Assembly (NCBI GenBank): GCA_004321735.1
Contig: SGZB01000008.1
Coordinates: 1-39,315, forward strand
Direction: 5' to 3'
DNA: 39,315 nucleotides
DNA from: Flavobacteriales bacterium
GTDB taxonomy: Bacteria; Bacteroidota; Bacteroidia; Flavobacteriales; Flavobacteriaceae
Part shown: piece after piece, positions 26,074 to 35,412 of the stretch
How positions within the stretch are numbered: position 1 is the first letter of the stretch
How the letters are laid out: each line of letters opens with the position of its first letter
Program-made: the position numbers and the translations under genes
The notes under the pieces: model-generated
Databases searched by the model: none
Told to the model about the DNA's origin: nothing
Seen by the model: the letters and a program-made list of their open reading frames with translations, nothing else

Positions 26074-26853
26074 TTATTTGATATAATAAATTTCTTTTGT
26101 TTCAGCATCAATTCCACCAAGCATCACTAATATTTCATCTTCATGATCTGCAACTGATGCCCAAAACTTCTTAGAAGTTTCATTCATAGGTTGAAAATTA
26201 CCTTCCTCAAATGCTGCAAAATCTGACCAAGAATCATAAAATATATAAATGTTAAATGAATAACCTGCTCCGTATAAATGTCTATTTGAATAAACTGCAA
26301 CAGGAATTCCGCTATCTTGGTAATTTTTAAGGTTCTGTTGTAAACCAGCATTAAAATCTTGATTCATTCCCCACTTAACATTGTACTTTGATACAACCAT
26401 TATTTTATTAGTAGACCAATCAAGATTTTCTGCTTCCCAAAACAATGAGTTTTCATTAGAGATTCTGATTTCATCATAATGATTATAAACAGCCATTTTA
26501 TTGTAATTGCCCCATTGTGGGCCTACAACTTGTTTTTCATCATCTGAAAGTGAATTCCAGTATGCTGTTCTAGCAGCAGCAGCAGCAGCAGTATCTTTTT
26601 CTAAATCAGATTCAGAATTATAAAATGCGTATGTTGCGACAGAATAATTTCCAGCATACTTATGAGCAAAAATACCACCACCTGTTACAGTTGATTCATC
26701 AGAAATTGACACATCATGAAATTTTTTGTGAAGAGTTAAAAACTCATCCATTTTTTCTCTAGGAACATCATGGAAGGTAACATTTACAATTGATTGTTGT
26801 GCGTAGGTTGCAAAAGAAAATAGCAAAACTACTAGATAAGTTAATTTTTTCAT
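26074..26853 (-). CDS. Secreted protein with two ABM-like ferredoxin-fold repeats
   Basis: A 259-residue protein with a clear signal peptide (MKKLTYLVVLLFSFATYAQQ). The mature part seems to have two similar halves, each starting with a beta strand (VNVTFHDVPREKMDEFLTLH; VVSKYNVKWGMNQDFNAGLQ). Each continues to a Tyr/Phe-rich strand (SVATYAFYNSESDLEK; FNIYIFYDSWSDFAAFEEGNF) and a helix before DDEKQV or DHEDEI. This resembles tandem antibiotic-biosynthesis-monooxygenase/Dabb folds. A run of Ala at about 89-95 is coded by a GCN microsatellite. A 10-bp stem abuts its start codon. No function is assigned. Confidence 0.65.
   Translation of the reverse strand: MKKLTYLVVLLFSFATYAQQSIVNVTFHDVPREKMDEFLTLHKKFHDVSISDESTVTGGGIFAHKYAGNYSVATYAFYNSESDLEKDTAAAAAARTAYWNSLSDDEKQVVGPQWGNYNKMAVYNHYDEIRISNENSLFWEAENLDWSTNKIMVVSKYNVKWGMNQDFNAGLQQNLKNYQDSGIPVAVYSNRHLYGAGYSFNIYIFYDSWSDFAAFEEGNFQPMNETSKKFWASVADHEDEILVMLGGIDAETKEIYYIK
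26572..26591 (-). repeat. Trinucleotide microsatellite (AGC on plus strand)
   Basis: AGC is repeated six times plus AG within the ABM-like gene, coding a poly-Ala run on the minus strand. It keeps the frame at any copy number. Confidence 0.85.
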
Positions 26854-26880
26854 TTTAAGATTAATTGTTGAATCTTAAAA
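26853..26880 (-). promoter_or_regulatory. 10-bp inverted repeat abutting the start codon of the ABM-like gene
   Basis: On the minus strand TTTTAAGATT and AATCTTAAAA form a perfect 10-bp palindrome around an eight-base loop. The second arm runs into the ATG. There is no T-run after it, so it is not a terminator. It could be an operator or an mRNA hairpin covering the start. Confidence 0.5.
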
Positions 26881-26920
26881 TTACAAAAAAGTTATTTTAG
26901 ATATGTTATGCTAATGTAAA

Positions 26921-27538
26921 CTATTGTTTTACAATTATCAATGTAGCTTTTGCTCCTGTTGCTAAATTCCATTGATTTGCAGATAATAAGACGTCATTAT
27001 CATCATAAATTCTTAATTCAGCAGTATTAGGACCTGATTCACCTTGATTTAATGCAATGAATTCTATTTTATTGAATCCATCTTTAAGTTTAAGATTAAT
27101 TCCTCTAAATGATGAATTTAAGGTTAAATTTTGAACGATAACCTCATCATTTACAAGAATAGATACACGATCACCATCTACATATTCAAAATCTCTACAG
27201 ACAATATTAGCAGTATCAGAAATTGTCTTAACATCACCTAAATATGCATCACCTGTATAATTATTTGGATTTTTTTCTTTTTCCTTATTCAATCTTTTTA
27301 AATAAGTATCACCAGGATTCAAATAATATTCTTTATCAGGAATCATAAAACCTTTTTTATCCTCACTTTTTTCAATTTTCTTGAATGTAAATGAATTAGG
27401 ATTATTCTTAATTACAGGTGGAATTTTAACTGATTTCTTGGGCGGAGTTATATCAATTTTACGACTACTACTCTCAACTTGAGAATAGGAGTTACTAATA
27501 AATAGTGTAAGAAATAATGTAAATAATAATCTTCTCAC
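26921..27538 (-). CDS. Conserved-looking secreted protein of unknown function
   Basis: A 205-residue protein starting at a GTG (27538), since the signal peptide MRRLLFTLFLTLFISNSYSQ begins there. It has a Lys/Pro-rich linker (about 25-60: ITPPKKSVKIPPVIKNNP). A C-terminal beta domain at about 105-205 holds CRDFEYVDGDRVSILVNDEVI, GFNKIEFIALNQGESGPNTAEL and WNLATGAKATLIIVK. The last block recalls calcium- or ligand-binding beta-sandwiches common as secreted proteins in flavobacteria. It is 31 bases after ccsBA and probably the last gene of that operon. I do not recognise a named family. Confidence 0.7.
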   Translation of the reverse strand: MRRLLFTLFLTLFISNSYSQVESSSRKIDITPPKKSVKIPPVIKNNPNSFTFKKIEKSEDKKGFMIPDKEYYLNPGDTYLKRLNKEKEKNPNNYTGDAYLGDVKTISDTANIVCRDFEYVDGDRVSILVNDEVIVQNLTLNSSFRGINLKLKDGFNKIEFIALNQGESGPNTAELRIYDDNDVLLSANQWNLATGAKATLIIVKQ

Positions 27539-27569
27539 GATACAAATTTAAAAAACAAAAACTATACCT

Positions 27570-30500
27570 TTATTTACTGAGGAATTTGTTGTATCTCCAC
27601 TTTGATATTATACCCAGAATTAATACGAATACAATACTGTAGTAAACAAAATCTGGCGTAATTACTTTATCACCACTGGCATATGAGTGAAGACCAACTA
27701 GATAGAAGTTTACACCGAAGTATGTCATAACTATACTTGCAAAAGCTATAATTGACATTAAGTTAAATAACCAAGCTCCCCTCATTTTGGGAATTAATCT
27801 CATGTGAAGAACAAAGGCATAAACTAAAATACTTATCAATGCCCATGTTTCTTTAGGGTCCCATCCCCAATAACGACCCCAGCTTTCATTGGCCCACATT
27901 CCACCAAGGAAGTTGCCTATGGTTAACATAACTAATCCAATAGTAAGAGCCAATTCATTAATTATGGTTAGTTCGGAAAGTTTATGCTTAATTACTTTTG
28001 AATTCTTAGATGTAGACAAAATCATCAAGAATAGTGAAACAATACCTAATATCATTCCTAAAGCAAATGGACCGTAACTTCCTACAATAATAGAAACATG
28101 TATCATTAACCAGTAACTATCAAGTACTGGGACTAAATTAGCAATTGAAGGATCCATCCAATTCCAATGTGCAATCATTAAAATCATCGATGCAACAAAT
28201 GAGGTTGAAGCTAGAGTTAAATCAGATTTTTTAGCAAATAAAAGTCCAATTCCCATAGTAGCCCAGGCTACATAAATCATCGATTCGTAAGCATCACTCC
28301 ACGGCGCATGTCCTGAAACATATCCTCGTGCAATTAAGGCAATTGTATGTAAAATAAATAAACCAAAAATTATAATCTTAAACCCTTTAAAGATGTAATT
28401 AAAGATGTTATTAATTTTTTTATTTGAGTTAAATATTTGTAAAATTATAAATACAAAATACACTAAACCAGCTAGAAAATAATAAAGAAACAGTCTCTTA
28501 AAAATATCGTATTTATTGTATAAAACTTCTGCTTTAATTCTATCTTCACTAGGTACTACTTCACTCCCATATTTTAATTGGAAACCTTTAATACTTTCAA
28601 GAATTCTTTCAGCATTAGAATAGTCATTAGAACTAACGCCATTATCTAATTCTTTTAAATATAATGGAACAATATTATTTACAAATAAAGAATCAACATT
28701 TTGATAGTTATAATTTTTAACTTCGGATTGTGAGATCCACTTATTATTTTCATCATTTGGGACAGGAAAAATTTTTAGAATTTCACCTTCTAAAGCAGAA
28801 AAAAATAGATTTACTTTTCTATCAGTATCTATAAAATCTTTTTCAAACTGATTTGGCAAAGATGATTTATATGCTTTTTCTAAGTAAGTAGACAACTTAT
28901 AATTACCACTATCATCAAAGAAATTGATAAAAGCAGCATATTTACTTTCTTTATCAACACCAATAATATTTCTAATACTGTCATTTCCTCTTTTTAAGTA
29001 AATTATGGGTTCAGAATACCATGCAAGAGGATTTCTAAGTATAGATAAAAAAACTTGATCAGAGTTTAAATCATTGTAAGTATCTGATTTACTTACTTTT
29101 CTTAAAAGTTCTGATGAAAAAGTGTTCAATGGCTTCATTCTTCCACCAGTATCTTGAATAACAATTTCACCAAATTTATTTGCATGTTCTAAATCAACTA
29201 CATAATTCTTAATTGTAGGATCCATAGAAAAATTATCTCCATCGTGAGTATAATCTGCCTGTGCTGTTATTGCAGTTGAAAAAAACAAAAAGATAATGGA
29301 TAGATTTACTCTCTTTGATTTTAGTTTATCAAGCCTTACAGATAAATCTTTAAATCTAGTTTTCCCATAAAACATTATTGCAACTAAACCAATGTAAAGT
29401 AATATATAGCCTATATAAGTAATTAAAGTTCCAAAAAAATCTTTATTTACTGAGAGAATAGTACCCTTTTCATCAGGATCAAATGAAGCTTGAAAAAATC
29501 TATATCCTTTGTGATTAAGAATATGATTCATGTAGATATCGTAATCAAAAGCATTATCACTATCAACAGTAACTCTACTCATAAAACTACTGTAACTTTT
29601 TTCAGTACCAGGATATTTTTCGGCTATAAAATCATTTAATTTAATGTAGAAAGGTAATTCATATAGAAGAGATCCATACTTTAAAGAAAAATCAAGTCCT
29701 GCTAATGAGAAAGTTTGATATTGATCTGCAATTCCTTTACCACCTGCAAGTTCAATAATTGATTCTTCACCATTAGATGATACTTTTAATTTTAGTAAAT
29801 TTTGATTTGTTTCTTCTTCCTCATTTTTTACTAGTTTATAATCACCACTAATAATTGGTTCTGGAAAAACGAACTGTAATCCTGCGACATTGTAAAGACT
29901 CCTGTATTGTAATTCGTCTTGAATATCTTTTTCAACTCGTCCATTAAATTGATCGATCATTCTCATGTATGATCCATTAAAAGAAGATTCAATGTAAAGA
30001 TCATAACCATCAGAAGTAATGTTTATTGCTCCATCAATTTTATTATTTAAAGAAAATAATACACCATGGATATTAGTAACTTCTCCATCTTCAAGATAAT
30101 GGTCATGACGATCTCCACTCGAAGCTTCTACCAGTTTGAGAAACTTTTTATCACTCTCTCCCTCTACAACTTTATATTCAACATTTTCAATAAAATCTAA
30201 GTATTCAACTTTAAATTTTTGATTATTAAAGTCATTCTTGATTGTAAAACTGTTATTAAAATCAGTCGCTTCGGAGAGTAGAACCTTTTTTTCTAGCTTT
30301 TTTCTTTGTGGTTGACCATTCATTTCACCATCCACCAAAACAGTAACGTAAGTATCGGATGATAAGAATTGATTTGAATTAGCACCTTCTCTTATTGGCA
30401 TTATACCTTCGTAACCAATATATCTTGTTATTCCAGCACCAACTATTATGAGTATCCAAGAAATATGTAGAAGTAATACTGCTATTTTTTCTTTTCTAAG

Positions 30501-30713
30501 AAGGCTATATCTTTTAATGTTATATGCAAAGTTTACAACAAACAAAATCATCATTATTTCAAACCAAATAGCATTATAAACTAAAATTTTAGATGCGTCT
30601 GTTCCATAAAAACTTTCAATGAAAGTTCCCACAGCCATTGCTAATGAAAATGAAATAAAGAGAAATGCTGTTAATCTAGTTGAAACTAGAATTGATATTA
30701 TTTTTTTAACCAC
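27570..30713 (-). CDS. ccsBA: Fused cytochrome c biogenesis protein CcsBA (ResB-CcsA)
   Basis: A 1047-residue fusion of the two System II cytochrome c synthetase subunits, which export heme and attach it to apocytochromes c. Residues about 1-470 are ResB/CcsB (N-terminal helices, a long periplasmic part, then a helix at about 440). A periplasmic segment of about 260 residues follows (TGGRMKPLNTFSSELLRKV). The CcsA half (about 740-1047) carries the heme-binding WWD motif as WGRYWGWDPKETW at about 945 and flanking histidines. The start is GTG, overlapping the last 16 bases of the SurA-like gene. The fusion is normal for Bacteroidota. Confidence 0.94.
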   Translation of the reverse strand: MVKKIISILVSTRLTAFLFISFSLAMAVGTFIESFYGTDASKILVYNAIWFEIMMILFVVNFAYNIKRYSLLRKEKIAVLLLHISWILIIVGAGITRYIGYEGIMPIREGANSNQFLSSDTYVTVLVDGEMNGQPQRKKLEKKVLLSEATDFNNSFTIKNDFNNQKFKVEYLDFIENVEYKVVEGESDKKFLKLVEASSGDRHDHYLEDGEVTNIHGVLFSLNNKIDGAINITSDGYDLYIESSFNGSYMRMIDQFNGRVEKDIQDELQYRSLYNVAGLQFVFPEPIISGDYKLVKNEEEETNQNLLKLKVSSNGEESIIELAGGKGIADQYQTFSLAGLDFSLKYGSLLYELPFYIKLNDFIAEKYPGTEKSYSSFMSRVTVDSDNAFDYDIYMNHILNHKGYRFFQASFDPDEKGTILSVNKDFFGTLITYIGYILLYIGLVAIMFYGKTRFKDLSVRLDKLKSKRVNLSIIFLFFSTAITAQADYTHDGDNFSMDPTIKNYVVDLEHANKFGEIVIQDTGGRMKPLNTFSSELLRKVSKSDTYNDLNSDQVFLSILRNPLAWYSEPIIYLKRGNDSIRNIIGVDKESKYAAFINFFDDSGNYKLSTYLEKAYKSSLPNQFEKDFIDTDRKVNLFFSALEGEILKIFPVPNDENNKWISQSEVKNYNYQNVDSLFVNNIVPLYLKELDNGVSSNDYSNAERILESIKGFQLKYGSEVVPSEDRIKAEVLYNKYDIFKRLFLYYFLAGLVYFVFIILQIFNSNKKINNIFNYIFKGFKIIIFGLFILHTIALIARGYVSGHAPWSDAYESMIYVAWATMGIGLLFAKKSDLTLASTSFVASMILMIAHWNWMDPSIANLVPVLDSYWLMIHVSIIVGSYGPFALGMILGIVSLFLMILSTSKNSKVIKHKLSELTIINELALTIGLVMLTIGNFLGGMWANESWGRYWGWDPKETWALISILVYAFVLHMRLIPKMRGAWLFNLMSIIAFASIVMTYFGVNFYLVGLHSYASGDKVITPDFVYYSIVFVLILGIISKWRYNKFLSK

Positions 30714-32074
30714 TTATTCGCAAAATTACATTGTTTGTTTAGATCATTTACAGAGACGTAAGTATCAATAATCTTTTCATTCATCCACTTTTGGATTGCG
30801 GTAAGTTGTTTTTCTTTTAGTGCTAGTTCTTTGATTTTTATATAATCTTTGGAGTAATCAGCTACGTGTTCATCAAACCTATCAGATACCATAATCAATT
30901 TATAGCTTTGATTACCTTGACGATCTTTTTCAAGAAGAGGTGATGAAATTTCGTTATCTCCAAGTCTTTGAATCTGATTATATAATACTGGATCAATTTT
31001 AGTTAACTCAAATTTTGTATCTCCAGTAGTTGGATTTATGAGAACACCTCCATTATTTTTTGTAGATTTTTCGTCAGAAAAAGATTTGGCAGCTTCTTGA
31101 AAAGATAGTTCTCCATCTACTACTCTCTTTCTAATTAAATCGACTTTCTTTTTTGCTTCTGCCATTGCATCAGGTGAAATTTCTGGCGTTAAAAGAATAT
31201 GTCTTACGTCAACTTCCTGCCCCCTAATTCTATCAACCTTAACAATGTGCCATCCAAATTCAGTCTCAAATGGTTCAGAAACTTCATTTTCTTTAAGTCT
31301 GTAGGCAACATCTCTAAATTCTTTTACCATTTGTGGTCTATTTCTATTCAAAGTATACTTTCCTCCAGTAGATCTAGAACCAGGATCTTGGGAGTATAAG
31401 ATCGCTTTAGTAGCAAAACTAGATCCGTTAACAACAACATCATCTCTAATTGATTCAAGTCTGTCTATAACTTTCTTCTTTTCAGCCTCACTAACTTCAG
31501 GTTTGACAACAATCTGAGATATCTCTAATTCTGCACCAAAAATTGGTAAATCATATCTAGGAATATTATTAAAAAATTGTTTTACTTCTTCAGGTGTAAT
31601 TTCAATTTCATCAACAATTTTAGATTGCATTTTTTGTGAAAGCTGATTCACTTTATTGATTTCAAAAAGTTCTTGTCTAAAAGCCTGTTCATCTTCTTTT
31701 TTATAGAATTCTAAAACTTTATCAATATCTCCAAGTTGACTAATAAAGTAATCAATTGTTTGATCAACATAATTGAATATTTGTTGGTTATCAATTTCTA
31801 AACTATCCTGTTCGGCATGATGAGCATATAGCTTATCTTCCATCAATTTACCAAGTAAACTACATTTGTCCAGATTATCAGTTGCAACGCCTTGAGATTG
31901 TAAATCAATTAATGTTTTATCAATATCTGAGTCAAGAATGATAAAGTCACCCACAACTGCTGCAAGACCATCAATCTTTATTTTTTGTTGAGAGCTCAGT
32001 GAACTGCAGAAAAGTAAAATTAGCGTAAATGCTGTTTTACTTAGTAGACTGAAACTTGTTATCTTTCTTTGCAT
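30698..32074 (-). CDS. SurA-like periplasmic peptidyl-prolyl isomerase/chaperone
   Basis: A 458-residue protein with a signal peptide (ending SSLSSQQ). A SurA N-terminal domain (IDGLAAVVGDFIILDSDIDKTL) follows. Two parvulin domains come next: one around 175-275 (RSTGGKYTLNRNRPQMVKEF, EPFETEFGWHIVKV) and one around 280-390 (EVDVRHILLTPEI, NNGGVLI). It should help outer-membrane proteins fold. It overlaps the upstream lipoprotein gene by 38 bases, and its signal peptide confirms this start. Confidence 0.9.
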   Translation of the reverse strand: MQRKITSFSLLSKTAFTLILLFCSSLSSQQKIKIDGLAAVVGDFIILDSDIDKTLIDLQSQGVATDNLDKCSLLGKLMEDKLYAHHAEQDSLEIDNQQIFNYVDQTIDYFISQLGDIDKVLEFYKKEDEQAFRQELFEINKVNQLSQKMQSKIVDEIEITPEEVKQFFNNIPRYDLPIFGAELEISQIVVKPEVSEAEKKKVIDRLESIRDDVVVNGSSFATKAILYSQDPGSRSTGGKYTLNRNRPQMVKEFRDVAYRLKENEVSEPFETEFGWHIVKVDRIRGQEVDVRHILLTPEISPDAMAEAKKKVDLIRKRVVDGELSFQEAAKSFSDEKSTKNNGGVLINPTTGDTKFELTKIDPVLYNQIQRLGDNEISSPLLEKDRQGNQSYKLIMVSDRFDEHVADYSKDYIKIKELALKEKQLTAIQKWMNEKIIDTYVSVNDLNKQCNFANKWLKK

Positions 32075-32876
32075 TATCTAAAATTTCTTTTTCAAATTTT
32101 TTAATAAAATCAACTTTCTTTCTGTTCTGAAGAATTTCTTCAATTCGATCATAAATATAATCTATTGGAGCGACATCATCTACCATTTTATAATCATTAA
32201 CTTTTATCAAATATACATCCAAAGAATCTTCTTTTGAACGGTATAACATATTTTTAACAATTCTTTCTTTTTCAAGGTCATTTAAAACAGGAATTTTACT
32301 AAAAAATAAATTTTTATTAATCCAGGTTGAATCGTTAAAAGAATAATTAAATAGCTGAATTGAAATTGAATCAAAAAATGATTTATCATCACTATTTAAT
32401 CTTCTAAATCTTCTTTTTATCTCTTGAAGATTGAAGTTGTCTTTACTCAGTTTAACATATCTTCCTTTAACAATATCTTCGTATAGTTTAAAATTATCTC
32501 TAAACTCATCATAATAATCAATCACATCCGAAGAATTTACAATTGTATCTGAATTAACAGCAGCAACTTTGTTTTTGTAAGCAGTGATCAAAAGTTCATC
32601 ATAATACTTTTCTGAAAGCTTGGTTATTTCTTCAATTTCTTCTTCTGAGAGGTTTAATTCTGCATTTTCACGTATAAGTTGATTTAATGCCCAATTATTA
32701 ATGTATTTATTTAGTATTTTAATTGAGTCGTCTTTGCTTAAGCCGTCTGGAACCAAATTAATTATATCTTCTTTGATCAAAGTATTTTCACCTATTCTAG
32801 CTACAACTTCAGTTTCGATAGGAGCTGAAATATCACAACTCAAAAAAATGAGAAAAAAAATAAAAATCTTTTTCAA
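32037..32876 (-). CDS. SurA-N/PpiC-related lipoprotein without an evident parvulin domain
   Basis: A 279-residue lipoprotein (MKKIFIFFLIFLSCDIS, Cys 14). Residues 20-110 (VARIGENTLIKEDIINLVPDG and a helical continuation) resemble the SurA N-terminal chaperone domain. The rest (DVIDYYDEFRDNFKLYEDIV and later helices) resembles the matching C-terminal part. No typical GWHI/HILL parvulin motifs are visible. Flavobacteria commonly carry such a gene next to surA-like genes. It is flanked without gap by guaB and overlaps the SurA-like gene, so the two are likely made together. Confidence 0.75.
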   Translation of the reverse strand: MKKIFIFFLIFLSCDISAPIETEVVARIGENTLIKEDIINLVPDGLSKDDSIKILNKYINNWALNQLIRENAELNLSEEEIEEITKLSEKYYDELLITAYKNKVAAVNSDTIVNSSDVIDYYDEFRDNFKLYEDIVKGRYVKLSKDNFNLQEIKRRFRRLNSDDKSFFDSISIQLFNYSFNDSTWINKNLFFSKIPVLNDLEKERIVKNMLYRSKEDSLDVYLIKVNDYKMVDDVAPIDYIYDRIEEILQNRKKVDFIKKFEKEILDNAKKDNKFQSTK

Positions 32877-34349
32877 TTATCTTGAATAATTTGGTGACTC
32901 TTTGGTAATTGTAATGTTGTGAGGATGACTTTCGTCTAGCCCTGCTCTAGTAATTTGAACAAAACTTGATTTATTTTTTAAATCATCTATAGTTTTTGCT
33001 CCACAATATCCCATTCCAGATCTAATTCCACCAACAAATTGATACATGGTCTCTACAATAAAACCTTTATATGGAACTCTACCAACAATCCCCTCAGGAA
33101 CAAGCTTATTTTTATCGTCTACATTGGATTGAAAATATCTTTCTTTACTTCCTTTTTGCATTGCCTCAAGTGATCCCATTCCTCTGTAAGTCTTAAATTT
33201 TCTTCCCTCATAAATAATAGTCTCACCTGGAGATTCATGAGTTCCAGCAAGTAATGAACCTAACATGACACAATCAGCTCCTGCAGCAATTGCTTTAGTT
33301 ATATCACCTGTGTGCTTAACTCCTCCATCTGCAATTACTGGAATGTCACTTCCTTTTAAAGCTTTTGAAATATTATGAATTGCAGATAACTGCGGATATC
33401 CAACCCCAGCAATTATTCGTGTGGTACATATTGAACCGGGGCCAATTCCAACTTTAATTCCATCTACACCAGCTTTAGCTAAAAACTTTGCAGCATCTGC
33501 AGTTGCAATATTACCAGCAACAACATCAAGTGAAGAAAATTTTGATTTTAATTTCTTTATTGTTTCCAAAACAGAAATTGTGTGAGCATGTGCTGTATCG
33601 ATAACCACAGCATCCAATCCGGCATTATATAGCATTTCTGTTCTTTCAATCGAATCACCTCCTACTCCAACTGCAGCAGCAACCCTTAGTCTTCCAAATT
33701 CATCTTTATTAGAGGATGGCTTTGTGGTTAATTTTTGAATATCTCTAAAAGTAATTAATCCGATCAACTTGTAATCTTTATCTACAATTGGTAATTTTTC
33801 AATTTTATTTTCTTGAAGGATTATTTCAGCTTCTTTTAATGTTAACTCTTTAGATCCTGTAACAAGATTTTTAGAAGTCATAACATCACCAATTTTTTTG
33901 TCAAGTTGTCTTTCAAACCTCAAATCTCTATTGGTGACAATACCAATTAATTTTTTGTTACTATCAACTACTGGAATTCCACCAATACTGTATTCTTTCA
34001 TGCAGTTTAAAGCATCTGCAACAGTTTTAGATTTAGACAATGTAATAGGATCTAGAATCATTCCGGACTCAGACCTTTTAACTTTTCTTACTTTGTCACT
34101 TTGTTCCTCAATCGATAAATTTTTATGAATTACACCAATCCCACCTTCTTGAGCCATCGCAATTGCCATTTTACTTTCAGTAACAGTATCCATCGCAGCA
34201 GAGACAATTGGAACCTTTAATTGAAGGTTTTTAGAAAATCTAGAATATAATGAAACTTCTGAAGGCAATACTTCAGAGTATGAAGGAACTAGAAGAACAT
34301 CATCGAATGTTAGACCAATTTCTAAAAATTTTGAATTATTTGGAGCCAT
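32877..34349 (-). CDS. guaB: IMP dehydrogenase
   Basis: A 490-residue enzyme oxidising IMP to XMP, the committed step of GMP synthesis. The catalytic Cys is about residue 308 in [13 protein letters not shown]. Tandem CBS domains fill about 90-205, and the active-site flap region reads [20 protein letters not shown]. The start is taken at the ATG at 34349 ([20 protein letters not shown]); the frame extends eight codons further upstream but that part crosses a hairpin and promoter. It appears to head the operon running through the two chaperone genes to ccsBA. Confidence 0.95.
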   Translation of the reverse strand: MAPNNSKFLEIGLTFDDVLLVPSYSEVLPSEVSLYSRFSKNLQLKVPIVSAAMDTVTESKMAIAMAQEGGIGVIHKNLSIEEQSDKVRKVKRSESGMILDPITLSKSKTVADALNCMKEYSIGGIPVVDSNKKLIGIVTNRDLRFERQLDKKIGDVMTSKNLVTGSKELTLKEAEIILQENKIEKLPIVDKDYKLIGLITFRDIQKLTTKPSSNKDEFGRLRVAAAVGVGGDSIERTEMLYNAGLDAVVIDTAHAHTISVLETIKKLKSKFSSLDVVAGNIATADAAKFLAKAGVDGIKVGIGPGSICTTRIIAGVGYPQLSAIHNISKALKGSDIPVIADGGVKHTGDITKAIAAGADCVMLGSLLAGTHESPGETIIYEGRKFKTYRGMGSLEAMQKGSKERYFQSNVDDKNKLVPEGIVGRVPYKGFIVETMYQFVGGIRSGMGYCGAKTIDDLKNKSSFVQITRAGLDESHPHNITITKESPNYSR

Positions 34350-34350
34350 A

Positions 34351-34369
34351 GCAATTAAGAAATAATTGC
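34351..34369 (-). promoter_or_regulatory. Hairpin directly before the guaB start codon
   Basis: GCAATTA and TAATTGC form a perfect 7-bp stem with a five-base loop, ending one base before the ATG. It lies inside the predicted leader and could hide the start codon. Confidence 0.5.
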
Positions 34370-34372
34370 GCA

Positions 34373-34380
34373 CAAATATA
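34373..34380 (-). promoter_or_regulatory. -7 promoter element for guaB (TATATTTG)
   Basis: On the minus strand TATATTTG matches TAnnTTTG exactly, 24 bases before the guaB ATG. No -33 TTG at usual spacing was seen. Confidence 0.5.
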
Positions 34381-34391
34381 AGGATTATGAT

Positions 34392-34871
34392 TTACTTTTT
34401 ATAAAGTTCTTTGAAAATCAGGAAAACAGCTAAAAAATAGCAAACATGTAAGAGTATTCCAGAGATCATTATTACGTAAGTAAACCAACTTATTTCAAGC
34501 CAGAGCATGTAAATTCCACCAAATGTTAAAACAATTGATACAAAAGGCTCTACAATTAGAAAGTTTTTTAATGGATTTGATATATCAGTTTTTGTTAAGA
34601 AGTAACCAATAACTAAGAAAATCAATGACATTGAAAGAATATGAGAATGGACAATATTCAAAATTTCTTTCTCACTTTTTTTAAACTTCATTACTTCTTG
34701 GTTATCTGAAAATTCATTTCCGTTATAGTGTTCTTCAATTCCTATTGGGGTTGTAGTATTGCTGTAAAATAAAAATTTAGTTCCTGAAAAAAAACCAATA
34801 GTCAAAACAATCAGGAAAGTAGATATTAAAAGTTTTACATCTTTTGATAAGTTAGAAAGTGTTGATTTCAC
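34392..34871 (-). CDS. Four-helix membrane protein with helix-located histidines
   Basis: A 159-residue protein starting at GTG (34871). Helices lie near 14-35, 68-92, 100-128 and 130-155. Helix 2 begins with NIVHSHILSMSLIFLVIGYF and helix 4 contains GILLHVCYFLAVF, giving His-x-His and another His that could ligate heme or metal. A loop between helices 1 and 2 (about 36-66) is polar, probably periplasmic. It follows the FMN-binding gene by 9 bases. Together with it, this protein may pass electrons across the inner membrane. The family is not recognised and heme binding is a guess. Confidence 0.6.
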   Translation of the reverse strand: MKSTLSNLSKDVKLLISTFLIVLTIGFFSGTKFLFYSNTTTPIGIEEHYNGNEFSDNQEVMKFKKSEKEILNIVHSHILSMSLIFLVIGYFLTKTDISNPLKNFLIVEPFVSIVLTFGGIYMLWLEISWFTYVIMISGILLHVCYFLAVFLIFKELYKK

Positions 34872-34880
34872 TTTTTAAAA

Positions 34881-35402
34881 TTAATAGAAAAAATTAATAG
34901 AATTTAATTTATCTAAATCAGATAAAAAATAATTGATGGAACGAGTCATAGATTTGACTGAAATGGTAGCTCCAGAAATAGCAGAAATATTTTCTCTGTA
35001 TACATATTTTTTACCACCTTGAGCTCCAGTGAATTGCTTTAGCCATCTGTTACTACTAATTTCACCACCCCAACTTTCTCTGTAAGCAAGTATTTTAATT
35101 TTTTCAATTGAAAGATTATGATCAAGGATAATCATGTAATCAAAAGTTTCAGTCTTACTTGGCGCATTGCCTAAGTATAAATATGATGGTTTTTTAGAGT
35201 CTGGGAAAGTGATTTTGAAAAAATTATTTTCATTTAACGAAATATCAAAATCTATTTCATTAAAATTTATTTCATTCATTTTAAAATCAATCGTGTCATA
35301 GTGTTTTGAAATAACTTTTTTAGACTTATCAATATATCTAGATGGATTGTTGAATGCTGTGATCAAAATAAAAGCTATAACAAAATAAATTAACCTTTTC
35401 AT
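34881..35402 (-). CDS. FMN-binding domain protein (covalent flavinylation type)
   Basis: A 173-residue protein from the ATG at 35402 (MKRLIYFVIAFILITAFNNP), chosen because the longer frame would overlap the porin gene and weakens the signal anchor. The C-terminal half resembles the FMN_bind domain of NqrC/RnfG/NosR-type proteins: IEKIKILAYRESWGGEI, then FTGAQGG and the attachment motif AISGATISVKSMT with Thr about 146. ApbE-type transferases attach FMN there, outside the cytoplasmic membrane. It lies between the porin and a four-helix membrane protein. No ApbE gene is present in the window. Confidence 0.8.
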   Translation of the reverse strand: MKRLIYFVIAFILITAFNNPSRYIDKSKKVISKHYDTIDFKMNEINFNEIDFDISLNENNFFKITFPDSKKPSYLYLGNAPSKTETFDYMIILDHNLSIEKIKILAYRESWGGEISSNRWLKQFTGAQGGKKYVYRENISAISGATISVKSMTRSINYFLSDLDKLNSINFFY

Positions 35403-35412
35403 TCTTAAACTA

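Noticed and set aside
27543-27550. TAAATTTG as a promoter for the secreted protein gene
   Set aside because: It matches TAnnTTTG but ends only 4 bases before the GTG start, with no -33 element and an evident operon upstream. Chance is as likely.
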